Assembly (NCBI RefSeq): GCF_019343195.1
Contig: NZ_RPHB01000004.1
Coordinates: 372,001 to 436,000, forward strand
Reading direction: 5' to 3'
DNA: 64,000 bases
From: Arthrospiribacter ruber
GTDB lineage: Bacteria; Bacteroidota; Bacteroidia; Cytophagales; Cyclobacteriaceae
Both the position numbers and the translations under genes were made by a program. Shown in pieces: positions 1 to 8,454 of the stretch (the first letter of the stretch is position 1; every line of letters starts with the position of its first letter). The notes under the pieces are model-generated. The model made no database searches. It was not told the origin of the DNA and saw only the letters and a program-made list of their open reading frames with translations.

Positions 1-987
1 TATGACATCTTCAATAAATTGATAAGTCACGGGCTTATTGGTATCCAAAGTACTGAAGCCTACCTCTCTTCCAGTATATAAAGGAGTAGGCTGTCCTGCT
101 ACCCCCATTTGGGTTCTTTCTGTAGGCACAGCCCCTTCTTCAGGTACTTTTATTCCCGGATTCAGTTCTCCATAGGATGCCAAAGCTGAATTGGTATGGC
201 CTGGCATGTCGATTTCAGGAACTATGGTCATGTGTCTTTCAGAAGCATATCGAACGATTTCTTTGTAATCTTCTTGGGTGTAAAACCCTCCCTTGCCCCC
301 ACCCACTTCAGTGCTTCCACCGATTTCAGTAAGCAATGGCCAGGATTTTATCTCTATCCTCCAACCCTGATCATCTGACAGGTGAAGATGAAGGTGATTG
401 ATTTTATAAGTACTGATAAGATCAATAAGGTGCTTGACCTCATTGACCGAAAAGAAATGTCTGGCCACATCAAGCATCATTCCTCTATATGCATATTCTG
501 GATAATCTTCAATTTCTCCTGCTGAAATAAAAAATTGAGGATTTGGCCCTGAAACATTATCTGATGGAACAGGTACAAGCTGGCAAAAAGTCTGTATTCC
601 CCAAAAAACAGCAGCCTCAGAATTTCCGGTAATTTTAACCTTCCCCTTATCAATTTTGATCAAATAGCCTTCTTCATTTGCAGAAGCATTAGGGTCTATT
701 GAAAGTTGAATAACATTTTCAGACGCACCATCCTCAATATTCACTTCCAAACCCGTCAAGGATTTCAGTCTCTGCTTTAAAGCTTGGGCCTCATTTTGCA
801 ATCCTGACTCATAGGAAATCTTCGAATCCGATTTCAATGCAAAACCACCTTCAGCAGAGGTAATGGAAACTGGAATAGGAATAACTGAGGACTGGCTCAA
901 TTTGGCAGGCCTTTCAGTATCACAGGCAATAAACATAAAACATAAAGCAGCCCAAATAAAGGACTGAAAGGTCATTTTGAAGCTCAT
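1..987 (-). CDS. Beta-N-acetylhexosaminidase, GH20 family (3' part outside window)
   Basis: The frame was read by translating the minus strand; it starts at ATG 987-985 and runs off the left edge, leaving 329 codons. The product begins with a lipoprotein signal (FIAC, Cys about residue 22), so it is probably membrane-anchored in the periplasm or at the outer membrane. An N-terminal GH20b-like region (about 30-150) is followed by the catalytic barrel, recognised by RGMMLDVARHFF (about 170), HLHLSDDQGWRIEIKSWP (about 200) and PEIDMPGH (about 257). GH20 enzymes remove terminal GlcNAc or GalNAc from chitin oligomers, glycans or muropeptides. The catalytic Asp-Glu pair normally lies just beyond the part present, so activity cannot be judged here. 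It is divergent from the oxidoreductase at 1211. Confidence 0.93.
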   Translation of the reverse strand, partial: MSFKMTFQSFIWAALCFMFIACDTERPAKLSQSSVIPIPVSITSAEGGFALKSDSKISYESGLQNEAQALKQRLKSLTGLEVNIEDGASENVIQLSIDPNASANEEGYLIKIDKGKVKITGNSEAAVFWGIQTFCQLVPVPSDNVSGPNPQFFISAGEIEDYPEYAYRGMMLDVARHFFSVNEVKHLIDLISTYKINHLHLHLSDDQGWRIEIKSWPLLTEIGGSTEVGGGKGGFYTQEDYKEIVRYASERHMTIVPEIDMPGHTNSALASYGELNPGIKVPEEGAVPTERTQMGVAGQPTPLYTGREVGFSTLDTNKPVTYQFIEDVI

Positions 988-1018
988 AATGATTGGGATT
1001 TTGGAGAAATAACTGGAT

Positions 1019-1026
1019 CAAACTTA
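1019..1026 (-). promoter_or_regulatory. Candidate -7 box for the hexosaminidase gene
   Basis: The minus strand reads TAAGTTTG, a match to the Bacteroidota -7 consensus TAnnTTTG, about 30 nt upstream of the ATG at 987. No good TTTG -33 element is seen at the expected distance, so this is only a candidate. Confidence 0.35.
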
Positions 1027-1210
1027 AATAATTTTTTCATTAAAGTATTTACCTTTTATCTAAAACTTATAAAAACTATCGTATATTTCCACTCATCATG
1101 TCAATGATCCATTTTTACCAAAGAAATGGATTTGGCACAAATAGGAAAGTTTTTTTGATAAATTAGAAAGTTGAAAGATATCCAAAATAGCAAATAATTT
1201 AAATTAAAGA

Positions 1211-2671
1211 ATGAAAAAAGAAGCGTTGCCAAAAAGCTCAGGTTCAAGGAGAAACTTTATCAAGGCATCTGCCACAGCATTGGCGGGATTTTATTTTGTA
1301 CCAAGGCATGTATTGGGTGGGCCTGGATTTGTAGCCCCTTCGGATAGACTGAGGGTAGCTGGTATCGGTGTAGGTGGCATGGGAGGAAATGATGTCAGGG
1401 GTGTTTATGCCAGTGGCAAGGCTGATTTTGTCGCCTTATGTGACGTCGACGATACCAGAGCCAAGCAAAGTGTGGAAGCCCATCCACGTGCCAAATATTA
1501 CAGGGACTACAGGGAGATGTTAGACAAGGAAGGTAACAATATTGACGCCGTAACCGTGTCTTCCCCTGATCACATGCACGCTGTTCAGGCCATGATGGCC
1601 ATGAAAATGGGAAAGCATGTTTACGTTCAAAAACCGCTTTCTCATGACATTTACGAAGCCAGAGTCCTAACAGAAGCAGCTGACCAATACAAAGTGGTCA
1701 CCCAAATGGGCAATCAGGGATCTTCCGGTGAAGGAGTGAGGAAAATGGTGGAATGGTACAATGCTGGTCTTATTGGAGAAGCTACCAGAGTATATTGCTG
1801 GACGGACAGGCCGGTTTGGCCACAGGGCATTCCTTGGCCTGAGGCCACAGCTACTCCACCTTCCGACTTGGATTGGGATCTATGGCTAGGTACAGCTCCT
1901 TACAAAGATTATGTCCCTAACCTTATCCCTTTCAATTGGAGAGGTTGGTGGGATTATGGCACAGGGGCTTTAGGTGATATGGCCTGCCATATCATGGAGC
2001 CACCTTTTAGAGTTTTGGGACTTGGGTATCCCGAATCGGCAGAATGCAGTGTAGGCTCAGTATACGTAGGTGAGTTTCAAAGGGGCTATTTCCCTGAAAG
2101 TTGTCCTCCTTCTTCTCATATTACACTGAGGTTCAAAAGAGATGGAAAAGAAGACCTTCAGTTCCATTGGATGGATGGTGGAATACAGCCGGCACGGCCC
2201 GAAGAGCTTGGACCTAATGAAGTAATGGGAGATGGTGGAAATGGAGTCATCATAGAAGGTACAAAAGGAAAAATGATGTGCGGTACTTATGGCCGTGATC
2301 CAAAATTACTACCAACTGCCTTGACCAATGACATCAATGTACCTGAAACAGAGTATAGAGTTCCAGGCGGAGACCGCGGTCATTACAATAATTGGGTGGA
2401 AGCGTGTATCGCAGGCTATGGAAGTGATGAATACAATAAATTGAGCTCTCCTTTCTCTGTGGCAGGACCACTTACCGAATCCGTACTAATGGGTAATCTG
2501 GCTATCAGAAGCTATGATTATCGTATACCCCAAGACGGTAACCCCAACAGATTCGATTACCCGGGAAGGGGAATCAAACTGGTTTGGGATGGCCCAAATA
2601 TGAAAATAACGAATTTCGAACCTGCCAATCAATTTGTAAAAAGGGAATACAGGGAAGGTTACAGCCTTTGA
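1211..2671 (+). CDS. Gfo/Idh/MocA family oxidoreductase with Tat signal
   Basis: This 486-residue protein has a twin-arginine signal (SRRNFIK at 12-18, then a hydrophobic stretch), so it should be exported folded with its cofactor. The nucleotide-binding loop is GIGVGGMGG (51-59) and the family's EKP-type motif appears as QKP (140-142). The C-terminal half is the usual Gfo/Idh/MocA substrate domain. Members are NAD(P)-dependent sugar or cyclitol dehydrogenases, and Tat-exported versions are common in Bacteroidota and Planctomycetes. The substrate cannot be read from the sequence. It is a single gene, divergent from the GH20 enzyme and convergent with the TolC gene, with a shared terminator at its 3' end. 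Confidence 0.93.
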   Translation: MKKEALPKSSGSRRNFIKASATALAGFYFVPRHVLGGPGFVAPSDRLRVAGIGVGGMGGNDVRGVYASGKADFVALCDVDDTRAKQSVEAHPRAKYYRDYREMLDKEGNNIDAVTVSSPDHMHAVQAMMAMKMGKHVYVQKPLSHDIYEARVLTEAADQYKVVTQMGNQGSSGEGVRKMVEWYNAGLIGEATRVYCWTDRPVWPQGIPWPEATATPPSDLDWDLWLGTAPYKDYVPNLIPFNWRGWWDYGTGALGDMACHIMEPPFRVLGLGYPESAECSVGSVYVGEFQRGYFPESCPPSSHITLRFKRDGKEDLQFHWMDGGIQPARPEELGPNEVMGDGGNGVIIEGTKGKMMCGTYGRDPKLLPTALTNDINVPETEYRVPGGDRGHYNNWVEACIAGYGSDEYNKLSSPFSVAGPLTESVLMGNLAIRSYDYRIPQDGNPNRFDYPGRGIKLVWDGPNMKITNFEPANQFVKREYREGYSL

Positions 2672-2755
2672 TAAGAGCGAAATTGAAAAATAAATGAAAA
2701 AACCAATACTTTGAAAATTCAATAATCCTGACTTTCAAAGCTGACAAAAACAAAA

Positions 2756-2785
2756 AATCCCGCTAAACTTAGTTTGAGCGGGATT
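2756..2785. terminator. Bidirectional terminator
   Basis: A perfect 9-bp stem AATCCCGCT / AGCGGGATT with a 12-nt loop is flanked by A-runs on the left and T-runs on the right. It can end both the oxidoreductase transcript (+) and the TolC operon (-). Confidence 0.85.
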
Positions 2786-2788
2786 TTT

Positions 2789-4177
2789 TTACTGTGGATC
2801 AAAACCAAGACCAGCGGCATTCAGCATTTTGGCATAGGCCGTTTTTCTTTTGGCAGCAAGGTCATTGAGTGTCTGCTGAGCTTGAAAAAGACTAACCTCG
2901 CGTGCGTTGACCAGGAAGAGGGAACTTTCGCCTATTTCAAACCTCATCATTTCGCCATCCAACAACCTTTGTAAGCCGGTGACATTGTTGGTGAAAGTCA
3001 CCAGCTGCTGTTCTACAGTTTCAAAATTGAAAATTTCATTTTCCAGTTTGTTCCTTAACTGTACAAATTTTAAGTCTCTTTGGTAATTTTTGTAATCCAA
3101 TCGTGCTTTGGTGAAACCCAAATTCCCTCTTTCTCTTCTCAGAAATAAGGGAGTCGCAATGGTCAATCCCCATTTATAGTCATTGACAAAAAATGATGAT
3201 GTCTCAGGAAGTTCATTGATAGATGTGGTCAAAAAGTTATAATCAACTTTTAAGACCGGCTTGAGCATTTCCGCTCTGAACCTCCTCTCTACCTCTAAAG
3301 TTGCAATGTCAAAATCCGTGAGTTGCAACTCCGGGTGACTTGCGACATATTCCCTGAGCGATGAGACGTTGTAATCAAAGACAACAGGGTCCAGAACATT
3401 TTCGGGAAACACTCCAGCTGCCAGCTCAGCCGGATCTTCATTGGCATCCCAAAGAAAAGTGTTTACCATCTGAGTGGATTGGAAAAAATTGATCTCCGCT
3501 TGTTGAAACCTATATTGCCTGTCCATTACCTGGGTATATGCTTCAACGGTATCAATGGCAGGGAAGTCTCCCTGGATAAAGCTCTCACGTACCATTTCAA
3601 AGCGCATTTCAGCAAGACGTAAGCCTTCCCTTAACACTTCTAGGTTATTGTAATCCGCTGCCCATTGCCAATAAATATCCGTTGCATCCAAATACAGGTC
3701 GTTGAGGATCAGTTCTCTTTCTGCACGGGTAGCATCACGATAAATCTGTGCTTGCCTAAGTGCCGCTCTTCTTCTGTCTATGAAAAGTCCCTGACCTATG
3801 TTAACGGATGCTCCCAATGCCAACAAGCCACTTTCAGGCGTTCTATACTCAGGGTTTAGAAAAACACCTCTATTTTGTTCCCCTATCGCCTTAAGTTCTA
3901 CGCCTCCCCAGGTAGGAACCGTAACGCCTGCTGTCCGCCTATCATAATAATCCGTATCCCTAAATCTTTTGGCATTGATGTCCATGAAAGCAACTGGGTC
4001 AAATCCTCCACGGGCAGCAAGCAACTCTTGGTCACCAAACCTTAAGGTGACATCTGCCTGCCTGGCCACAGGGTGGTATTCCCTTACCCAGATCATGTAT
4101 TCCTGATAGGTCAACATTTCTTGGGCTTGGGCAGTAAAAATCAGTCCGAATGCTACAATTAATAATTTCAGCCGCAT
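2789..4177 (-). CDS. TolC family outer membrane efflux protein
   Basis: This 462-residue protein has an N-terminal signal peptide ending near TAQA (about residue 18) and long alpha-helical, coiled-coil-rich halves typical of TolC/OEP channels. It is the last gene of a four-gene minus-strand operon (TetR, ABC, HlyD, TolC), 16 nt after the HlyD gene. It should form the outer-membrane duct of a tripartite export system driven by the inner-membrane ABC protein. Length and architecture are normal. The exported substrate is unknown; the TetR gene suggests a toxic small molecule, but a peptide or polysaccharide is possible. Confidence 0.9.
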   Translation of the reverse strand: MRLKLLIVAFGLIFTAQAQEMLTYQEYMIWVREYHPVARQADVTLRFGDQELLAARGGFDPVAFMDINAKRFRDTDYYDRRTAGVTVPTWGGVELKAIGEQNRGVFLNPEYRTPESGLLALGASVNIGQGLFIDRRRAALRQAQIYRDATRAERELILNDLYLDATDIYWQWAADYNNLEVLREGLRLAEMRFEMVRESFIQGDFPAIDTVEAYTQVMDRQYRFQQAEINFFQSTQMVNTFLWDANEDPAELAAGVFPENVLDPVVFDYNVSSLREYVASHPELQLTDFDIATLEVERRFRAEMLKPVLKVDYNFLTTSINELPETSSFFVNDYKWGLTIATPLFLRRERGNLGFTKARLDYKNYQRDLKFVQLRNKLENEIFNFETVEQQLVTFTNNVTGLQRLLDGEMMRFEIGESSLFLVNAREVSLFQAQQTLNDLAAKRKTAYAKMLNAAGLGFDPQ

Positions 4178-4193
4178 GTTTAAAGTTTATGCA

Positions 4194-5543
4194 TTACTTT
4201 TTTCGATTTTCTGTCTTTTGTCTGGCAGTATAATAATCAGGTGGGAACCCGTTGAGCTGTCGCCAGATTTCATACCAAAGCGGCACATCATTGAGTAAAG
4301 CTATCCCATCAGCTCCCGAACCTATTCTAAGGGCTTCAGGCCAAGGTTTATCTTCCGGATCTTCCACTACCAGCATCCTATACCTCCCATCAGGTCCGGC
4401 AAAATTATCTATGGCATGAACCACTCCACCAAAGGTACCATTGGTAATCTGGGGCCAACCTGAGAAGACGATGGCAGGCCAACCATCAAAAATAAATCTT
4501 ACTCTATTTCCCACTCTCATCAAAGGAAAGTCTACTGGAGATATAAACATCTCAACTGCCAACTGGGCATTTGCGGGCAAAATACTGATGATCTCTGCTC
4601 CTTCTTTGATCGTTTCCCCTATACCCACCTGTATGGCTCTTGTAATATACCCTTCCTGAGGTGCTAAAATATATCGGAATCCTGTTCTGACTTCATAATT
4701 GGAAAACTGATTCTCCAGTTTAGTAGCTGTAGCTTCTGCATCATACCGTGAAGAAAGTGCCTCATACATATCAGCAGATGATTTGGCCATTCTGTCCCTG
4801 AAGTCATTGTCTATGGCATTCAACTCGATTGTGGCAGCAATTCTTGCATTCTGACTCTTTAGAAGGTCATTTTCAGCGGCAATCAGACTGGCCTGAACCT
4901 CCTGAAACCTCAATTCCCTTTGTTCGAAGTCAGTCAATGACCTCAACCCTTCTTCGTACAACCTTCTCGCCCGACGCAGCTGATCCTCTCCGATTTTGAA
5001 ATTTACTTTTGATTGTTCGAAACGGATACTATCTGAAGTAACCTGAAGTTCGGCCATCCTCAATCTGTTTTCCGCTTGTTCTCTTCTTAGGACATTGTTT
5101 TCCTTCAGGGCATTGATCTGAATTTCCAGAGATTTGACTTTTTCGGAGTAGGAAAGTGCTGACAGATTTTTGGCATCCACCTGCAACCTTGTCCTTTCCA
5201 ATAGTTGTGGATCAAAGTAATCATCTTTGATCTCCGAAATCCTCAGTACTGTATCCCCTTTTTGTACGTAGTCACCTTCTGCTACATACCAGTTTTCAAT
5301 TCTACCCGCAATGATGGAATGTACTGTCTGAGGCCTTTGGTCAGGTCTCAAAGCTGTAACAAAACCTCCTGAGCGCACATTTTGTGTCCATGGAAGAAAC
5401 AAAAACAAAAATGCTCCCACGAGTAACCAAACCAGAATCCTGATTCTTTTTTTAGCCTCATCTTGGGGAAAGGACATGTTTATACTTTTGTACTTACTGA
5501 AAGTAACCTTCTCCCCAATCTTATTTTGTGAAATATCAATCAT
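4194..5543 (-). CDS. HlyD family membrane fusion (periplasmic adaptor) protein
   Basis: This 449-residue protein has a cytoplasmic N-terminus, one transmembrane helix (about 35-51), a biotinyl-lipoyl-like segment (around GRIENWYVAEGDYVQKGD), a long coiled coil (about 115-270) and a beta-barrel domain. That is the organisation of HlyD/EmrA adaptors linking an inner-membrane ABC transporter to TolC. The ATG at 5541-5543 is used; Met23 (MSFPQDEAKK) is an alternative that keeps the membrane helix. It sits 11 nt after the ABC gene, so the two are probably translated from one message. Confidence 0.92.
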   Translation of the reverse strand: MIDISQNKIGEKVTFSKYKSINMSFPQDEAKKRIRILVWLLVGAFLFLFLPWTQNVRSGGFVTALRPDQRPQTVHSIIAGRIENWYVAEGDYVQKGDTVLRISEIKDDYFDPQLLERTRLQVDAKNLSALSYSEKVKSLEIQINALKENNVLRREQAENRLRMAELQVTSDSIRFEQSKVNFKIGEDQLRRARRLYEEGLRSLTDFEQRELRFQEVQASLIAAENDLLKSQNARIAATIELNAIDNDFRDRMAKSSADMYEALSSRYDAEATATKLENQFSNYEVRTGFRYILAPQEGYITRAIQVGIGETIKEGAEIISILPANAQLAVEMFISPVDFPLMRVGNRVRFIFDGWPAIVFSGWPQITNGTFGGVVHAIDNFAGPDGRYRMLVVEDPEDKPWPEALRIGSGADGIALLNDVPLWYEIWRQLNGFPPDYYTARQKTENRKK

Positions 5544-5554
5544 ACGCTATTGGG

Positions 5555-7255
5555 TTATTTCTTTTTGCCTTCTAAATAAACTTTAGCATCACCGTCAAAC
5601 TTGAGTTTTCCCCTTTCCAGTTCAATTACTCTAGGGAACCTTTGGATGATCTCCTCATCCTCACTGACCAAAACTACTGTCCAGTCCTTTTCTAGAATAT
5701 AATCCATGATCCTGGCTCTGTCCTCATCCTCAAATGGAGAAATAATATCCTCCAACAACAAGGCTTTTGGATGGTTCACCAAACATCTGGAAAGAATTAT
5801 TTTACTGATAATCAACCTACTGAGATTTTTACCTTCAGGCAATAGTTGGGTATTCCAGTCATCTTCAAGTCTATAGATGTACTCTTTTAAACCTACCAAT
5901 TCTATAATTTCCCTCACATGTTTATCATCTACATCCTTTTGGAGTGTGATATTTTCATAAATGGTTCCATAGAATATGGATTGATATGAAAGACTATCAC
6001 CGATGAAACTTCTTAGTTTGTCAAGATTCATGGTATCGATAGGTAATCCATTTACAATGATCCGGCCTTTATAATCACTGTAAAGCCCGGCCATGAGGTT
6101 CATTAAAGTACTCTTACCACTTCCACTGTTTCCAGTCAAAATGATCTTATCTCCAGCATTTAATGTGACGGACAAATCATTGATGATCTCATATTGAGAC
6201 CTCTTATTCTCATATGTAAGGTTTCTAATATCAAAGTTGATTCCTTTGGTTTCAGCAGTAAGGGATTTTTCTGTTCCGGATAATCTTTCCATAGGAAGAT
6301 CCATGATCTGACCTATCTTCTCTGTAGCTACCAAAGTATCATAAACTGTCTCAAGAGAAAGTATGACTTTTTCTACCGAGCTTACTATAAGGATAATGAT
6401 AACTTCTGCTGCTATAAATTGACCAATACTGATCTGATCGTCTATCAACAACAAACTACCCACTACCAAAAGTGTGGTTACAATTAAGGCCTTGAACACG
6501 ATCATGACCTTGTATTGAAGGATCAACACTGCAAAGTGTTTATTTCTAAAATCCACATAAGATTCCAGAAGCTTGTCAATGGTTTTAAAAGGCAAGTTTG
6601 AATTTCCTGCCAATTTAAAAGTAGCCATGGTACGTCCTATTTCCTCCAGCCAATATGCCGTTTTGTATTTCTGAGTAGATACCTTGAGGTTGGTTTCCAT
6701 TCCGCGTGGGCTAGTATATCGGAATATGACTGCCACAAGTGCCAAAAGGATCACACTGAAAATAACAAAGAACACATTGTATAAAGCCAGCAAAATCATA
6801 CCGAAGAATATCTGCACGGTAGCAAAAGAAAAATCAATCAGTATCTTGGCCATACCTTTTTGAAGGTTCACCGCATCAAAAAACCTGTTGACCAATTCAG
6901 GTGGGTGCTTTTCTTGTAGTTCATCCAATTTCAACCTGGGAAGCCTATATGCAAAGCTAAAACCTGTCTTGGTAAAAATCCTTTGCTCAAGTTTCTCTGT
7001 GAGATAAAGCTGGGAAATCTGAAGAAATCCACCAAAGGTGATTCCTACAGCTACTACCAAAACCATTATCAACCAAGCTGTACTGACCCTTCCTCCCAAT
7101 ACAAAATTGACAATGGCTTGAATACCTAATGGTAGGATCAAAGATACCCCACCATTGAGCAATGAATAGAAGTAAATGGCATATACTTCCTTTTTTTCCT
7201 CTTTAAGAAGTTTGAAAAACCTCCTTAAAGGTGTCATGGTATAATCAATTTTCAT
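5555..7255 (-). CDS. ABC transporter, fused permease-ATPase, with degenerate ATPase motifs
   Basis: This 566-residue half-transporter has about six membrane helices (residues 25-300) and a C-terminal nucleotide-binding domain. No N-terminal C39 peptidase domain is present. Walker A is intact (GNSGSGKST, 375-383). The other motifs are altered: the Q-loop Gln position is Ser, the signature is NLSRLI (477-482) instead of LSGGQ, Walker B reads LLLED (Asp to Glu, catalytic Glu to Asp, about 499-503), and the H-loop His is replaced (LVSEDEE, about 529-535). It overlaps the TetR gene by 11 nt and precedes HlyD and TolC genes, so the export role is clear from context. How ATP is used, alone or with a partner NBD, is open. 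Confidence 0.9.
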   Translation of the reverse strand: MKIDYTMTPLRRFFKLLKEEKKEVYAIYFYSLLNGGVSLILPLGIQAIVNFVLGGRVSTAWLIMVLVVAVGITFGGFLQISQLYLTEKLEQRIFTKTGFSFAYRLPRLKLDELQEKHPPELVNRFFDAVNLQKGMAKILIDFSFATVQIFFGMILLALYNVFFVIFSVILLALVAVIFRYTSPRGMETNLKVSTQKYKTAYWLEEIGRTMATFKLAGNSNLPFKTIDKLLESYVDFRNKHFAVLILQYKVMIVFKALIVTTLLVVGSLLLIDDQISIGQFIAAEVIIILIVSSVEKVILSLETVYDTLVATEKIGQIMDLPMERLSGTEKSLTAETKGINFDIRNLTYENKRSQYEIINDLSVTLNAGDKIILTGNSGSGKSTLMNLMAGLYSDYKGRIIVNGLPIDTMNLDKLRSFIGDSLSYQSIFYGTIYENITLQKDVDDKHVREIIELVGLKEYIYRLEDDWNTQLLPEGKNLSRLIISKIILSRCLVNHPKALLLEDIISPFEDEDRARIMDYILEKDWTVVLVSEDEEIIQRFPRVIELERGKLKFDGDAKVYLEGKKK

Positions 7256-7925
7256 TTTCTATGGTTTTGAAAACTAGGTTATTGAAAAAATCAATTCTTC
7301 TTTCGTCACCAGGCTGGTGCTCTGTAAGTGCAGGCAAATGCCTTGCATAGTAAGACTGCATCAGACTGGATTCCATTACTGTAGACACCAATGTCTTTGG
7401 GAATTCAAATTTCGGGTTTACTTCGAGAACTATTTTGGCTATTCTTTCACCCAGCTTATGATAGTGGTTAAAAAACCCTTTTCTGTATTCTTCGTCTACC
7501 TCTTTGGTCATAATGGCTTTGGTAGCTTCATCTGTCAATAACCTCCGCAGCTGCATGGGGTCTATAAAATCGTTTTGGGTGAAGATAGGACCTTTCACAA
7601 GAATCCTAACAGCTATTTTCAACTTTTTTTTCGAATCGGTAAGATTTGCCGTTGCATACACCAGGTTTTGTTCCAAATATCCCCAGTACCAAGAAGTAAG
7701 GTAAAGAAGGAGTTTGTGCTTGTTCTCAAAATACCTGTAAATAGCAGATTCTGTACATCCCACGTGGGATGCCAGTTTTTTAAAGGTGAAGTTCTCAAAC
7801 CCTAAGTCAATTAATAAGTTGACACTTTGGGAAATCAACTCCTTACCCAAATCTGAACTGAATGGGTCTTTGAGATAAATATCCGTATTGACATCAACCC
7901 GGATTTTTTGAAGAATGCTTTCCAT
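7245..7925 (-). CDS. TetR/AcrR family transcriptional regulator
   Basis: A 226-residue regulator if started at ATG 7925-7923. A longer reading to 7979 would need a TTG start and adds 18 residues outside the TetR fold, so the ATG is preferred. The helix-turn-helix is seen in FTFKKLASHVGCTESAIYRY near residues 27-46, with the typical YRYF..K.LL ending. The C-terminal ligand domain is not assignable. It is the first gene of the export operon and overlaps the ABC gene by 11 nt, so it probably represses this operon in response to the exported compound (inference). No convincing operator palindrome was identified. Confidence 0.88.
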   Translation of the reverse strand: MESILQKIRVDVNTDIYLKDPFSSDLGKELISQSVNLLIDLGFENFTFKKLASHVGCTESAIYRYFENKHKLLLYLTSWYWGYLEQNLVYATANLTDSKKKLKIAVRILVKGPIFTQNDFIDPMQLRRLLTDEATKAIMTKEVDEEYRKGFFNHYHKLGERIAKIVLEVNPKFEFPKTLVSTVMESSLMQSYYARHLPALTEHQPGDERRIDFFNNLVFKTIENEN

Positions 7926-8021
7926 CAATTTCGATAAAACAAGACGATAACGGTAATGACTTACCAAAAGTTTATACAAATATTCAAAAAGTTTGTTTTA
8001 CTCACTAAATCAAAGAAAAAA

Positions 8022-8049
8022 AATCCCAGCAACTTACATCGCTGGGATT
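8022..8049 (-). terminator. Terminator for the minus-strand gene remnant
   Basis: A perfect 9-bp stem AATCCCAGC / GCTGGGATT with a 10-nt loop, followed on the minus strand by eight Ts. It lies 18 nt after the TAA that ends the remnant at 8068-8367. The region between it and the TetR start (7926-8021) holds nothing else recognisable. Confidence 0.75.
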
Positions 8050-8067
8050 ATACTTTCTTCAGTGGTT

Positions 8068-8367
8068 TTATTTTTTCATGTAAGCTTCACTTATGCTTTT
8101 AAATTCTGAGCTTGCCTTCCATTGAGGCCAATATTGGCTGTTGGCAAGTCTAAGCCCAACATTTCAAAATAACTGTATATCATTTATTGCGCCTTCTAAA
8201 TTCAATCTTTCCGGATCATATTCATCTCCGTGTTTATGATAATATTCAGCAGTGTATTCGTCCTGAATAATGAACACAACTTCACTTTTTGCATGGTAGA
8301 GGAGATTGACATGAATAATTTCAAAGCAACAATATGTACCCAAAATTTCCTGAAAATTACGAATAGG
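8068..8367 (-). pseudogene. Decayed gene, 3' end with internal TGA, identity unknown
   Basis: On the minus strand one frame reads as protein-like sequence from just after a TAA (8368-8370) to a TAA at 8068-8070, interrupted by an in-frame TGA at 8164-8166. Before the TGA it contains HAKSEVVFIIQDEYTAEYYH and EYDPERLNLEGA; after it, in the same frame, LRLANSQYWPQWKASSEF. A terminator follows directly. This looks like the 3' end of an ordinary gene inactivated by a nonsense change and loss of its 5' end. I do not recognise the family. Overlapping short ORFs in other frames were not preferred. Confidence 0.35.
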
Positions 8368-8454
8368 TTAAGAATTCTCATTTGTCGCCATACGACAATC
8401 GAAGGCCCATCATCCAAGGTAGTTTTATGTCTGAATCAATAAAAAACTACCAAA

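Noticed and set aside
7926..8021. TetR operator in front of the export operon
   Set aside because: Only a weak ACAAA/TTTGT repeat is present, expected by chance in AT-rich sequence.
8164..8166. Selenocysteine or recoded TGA in the 8.2-kb remnant
   Set aside because: No start codon with intact 5' end, no SECIS-like hairpin directly after the TGA, and no selenoprotein family resemblance.
8202..8442. Two ORFs of about 70 codons on opposite strands before the TonB receptor gene
   Set aside because: Neither has a recognisable domain, signal or start context; the third frame on the minus strand reads better as a gene remnant.
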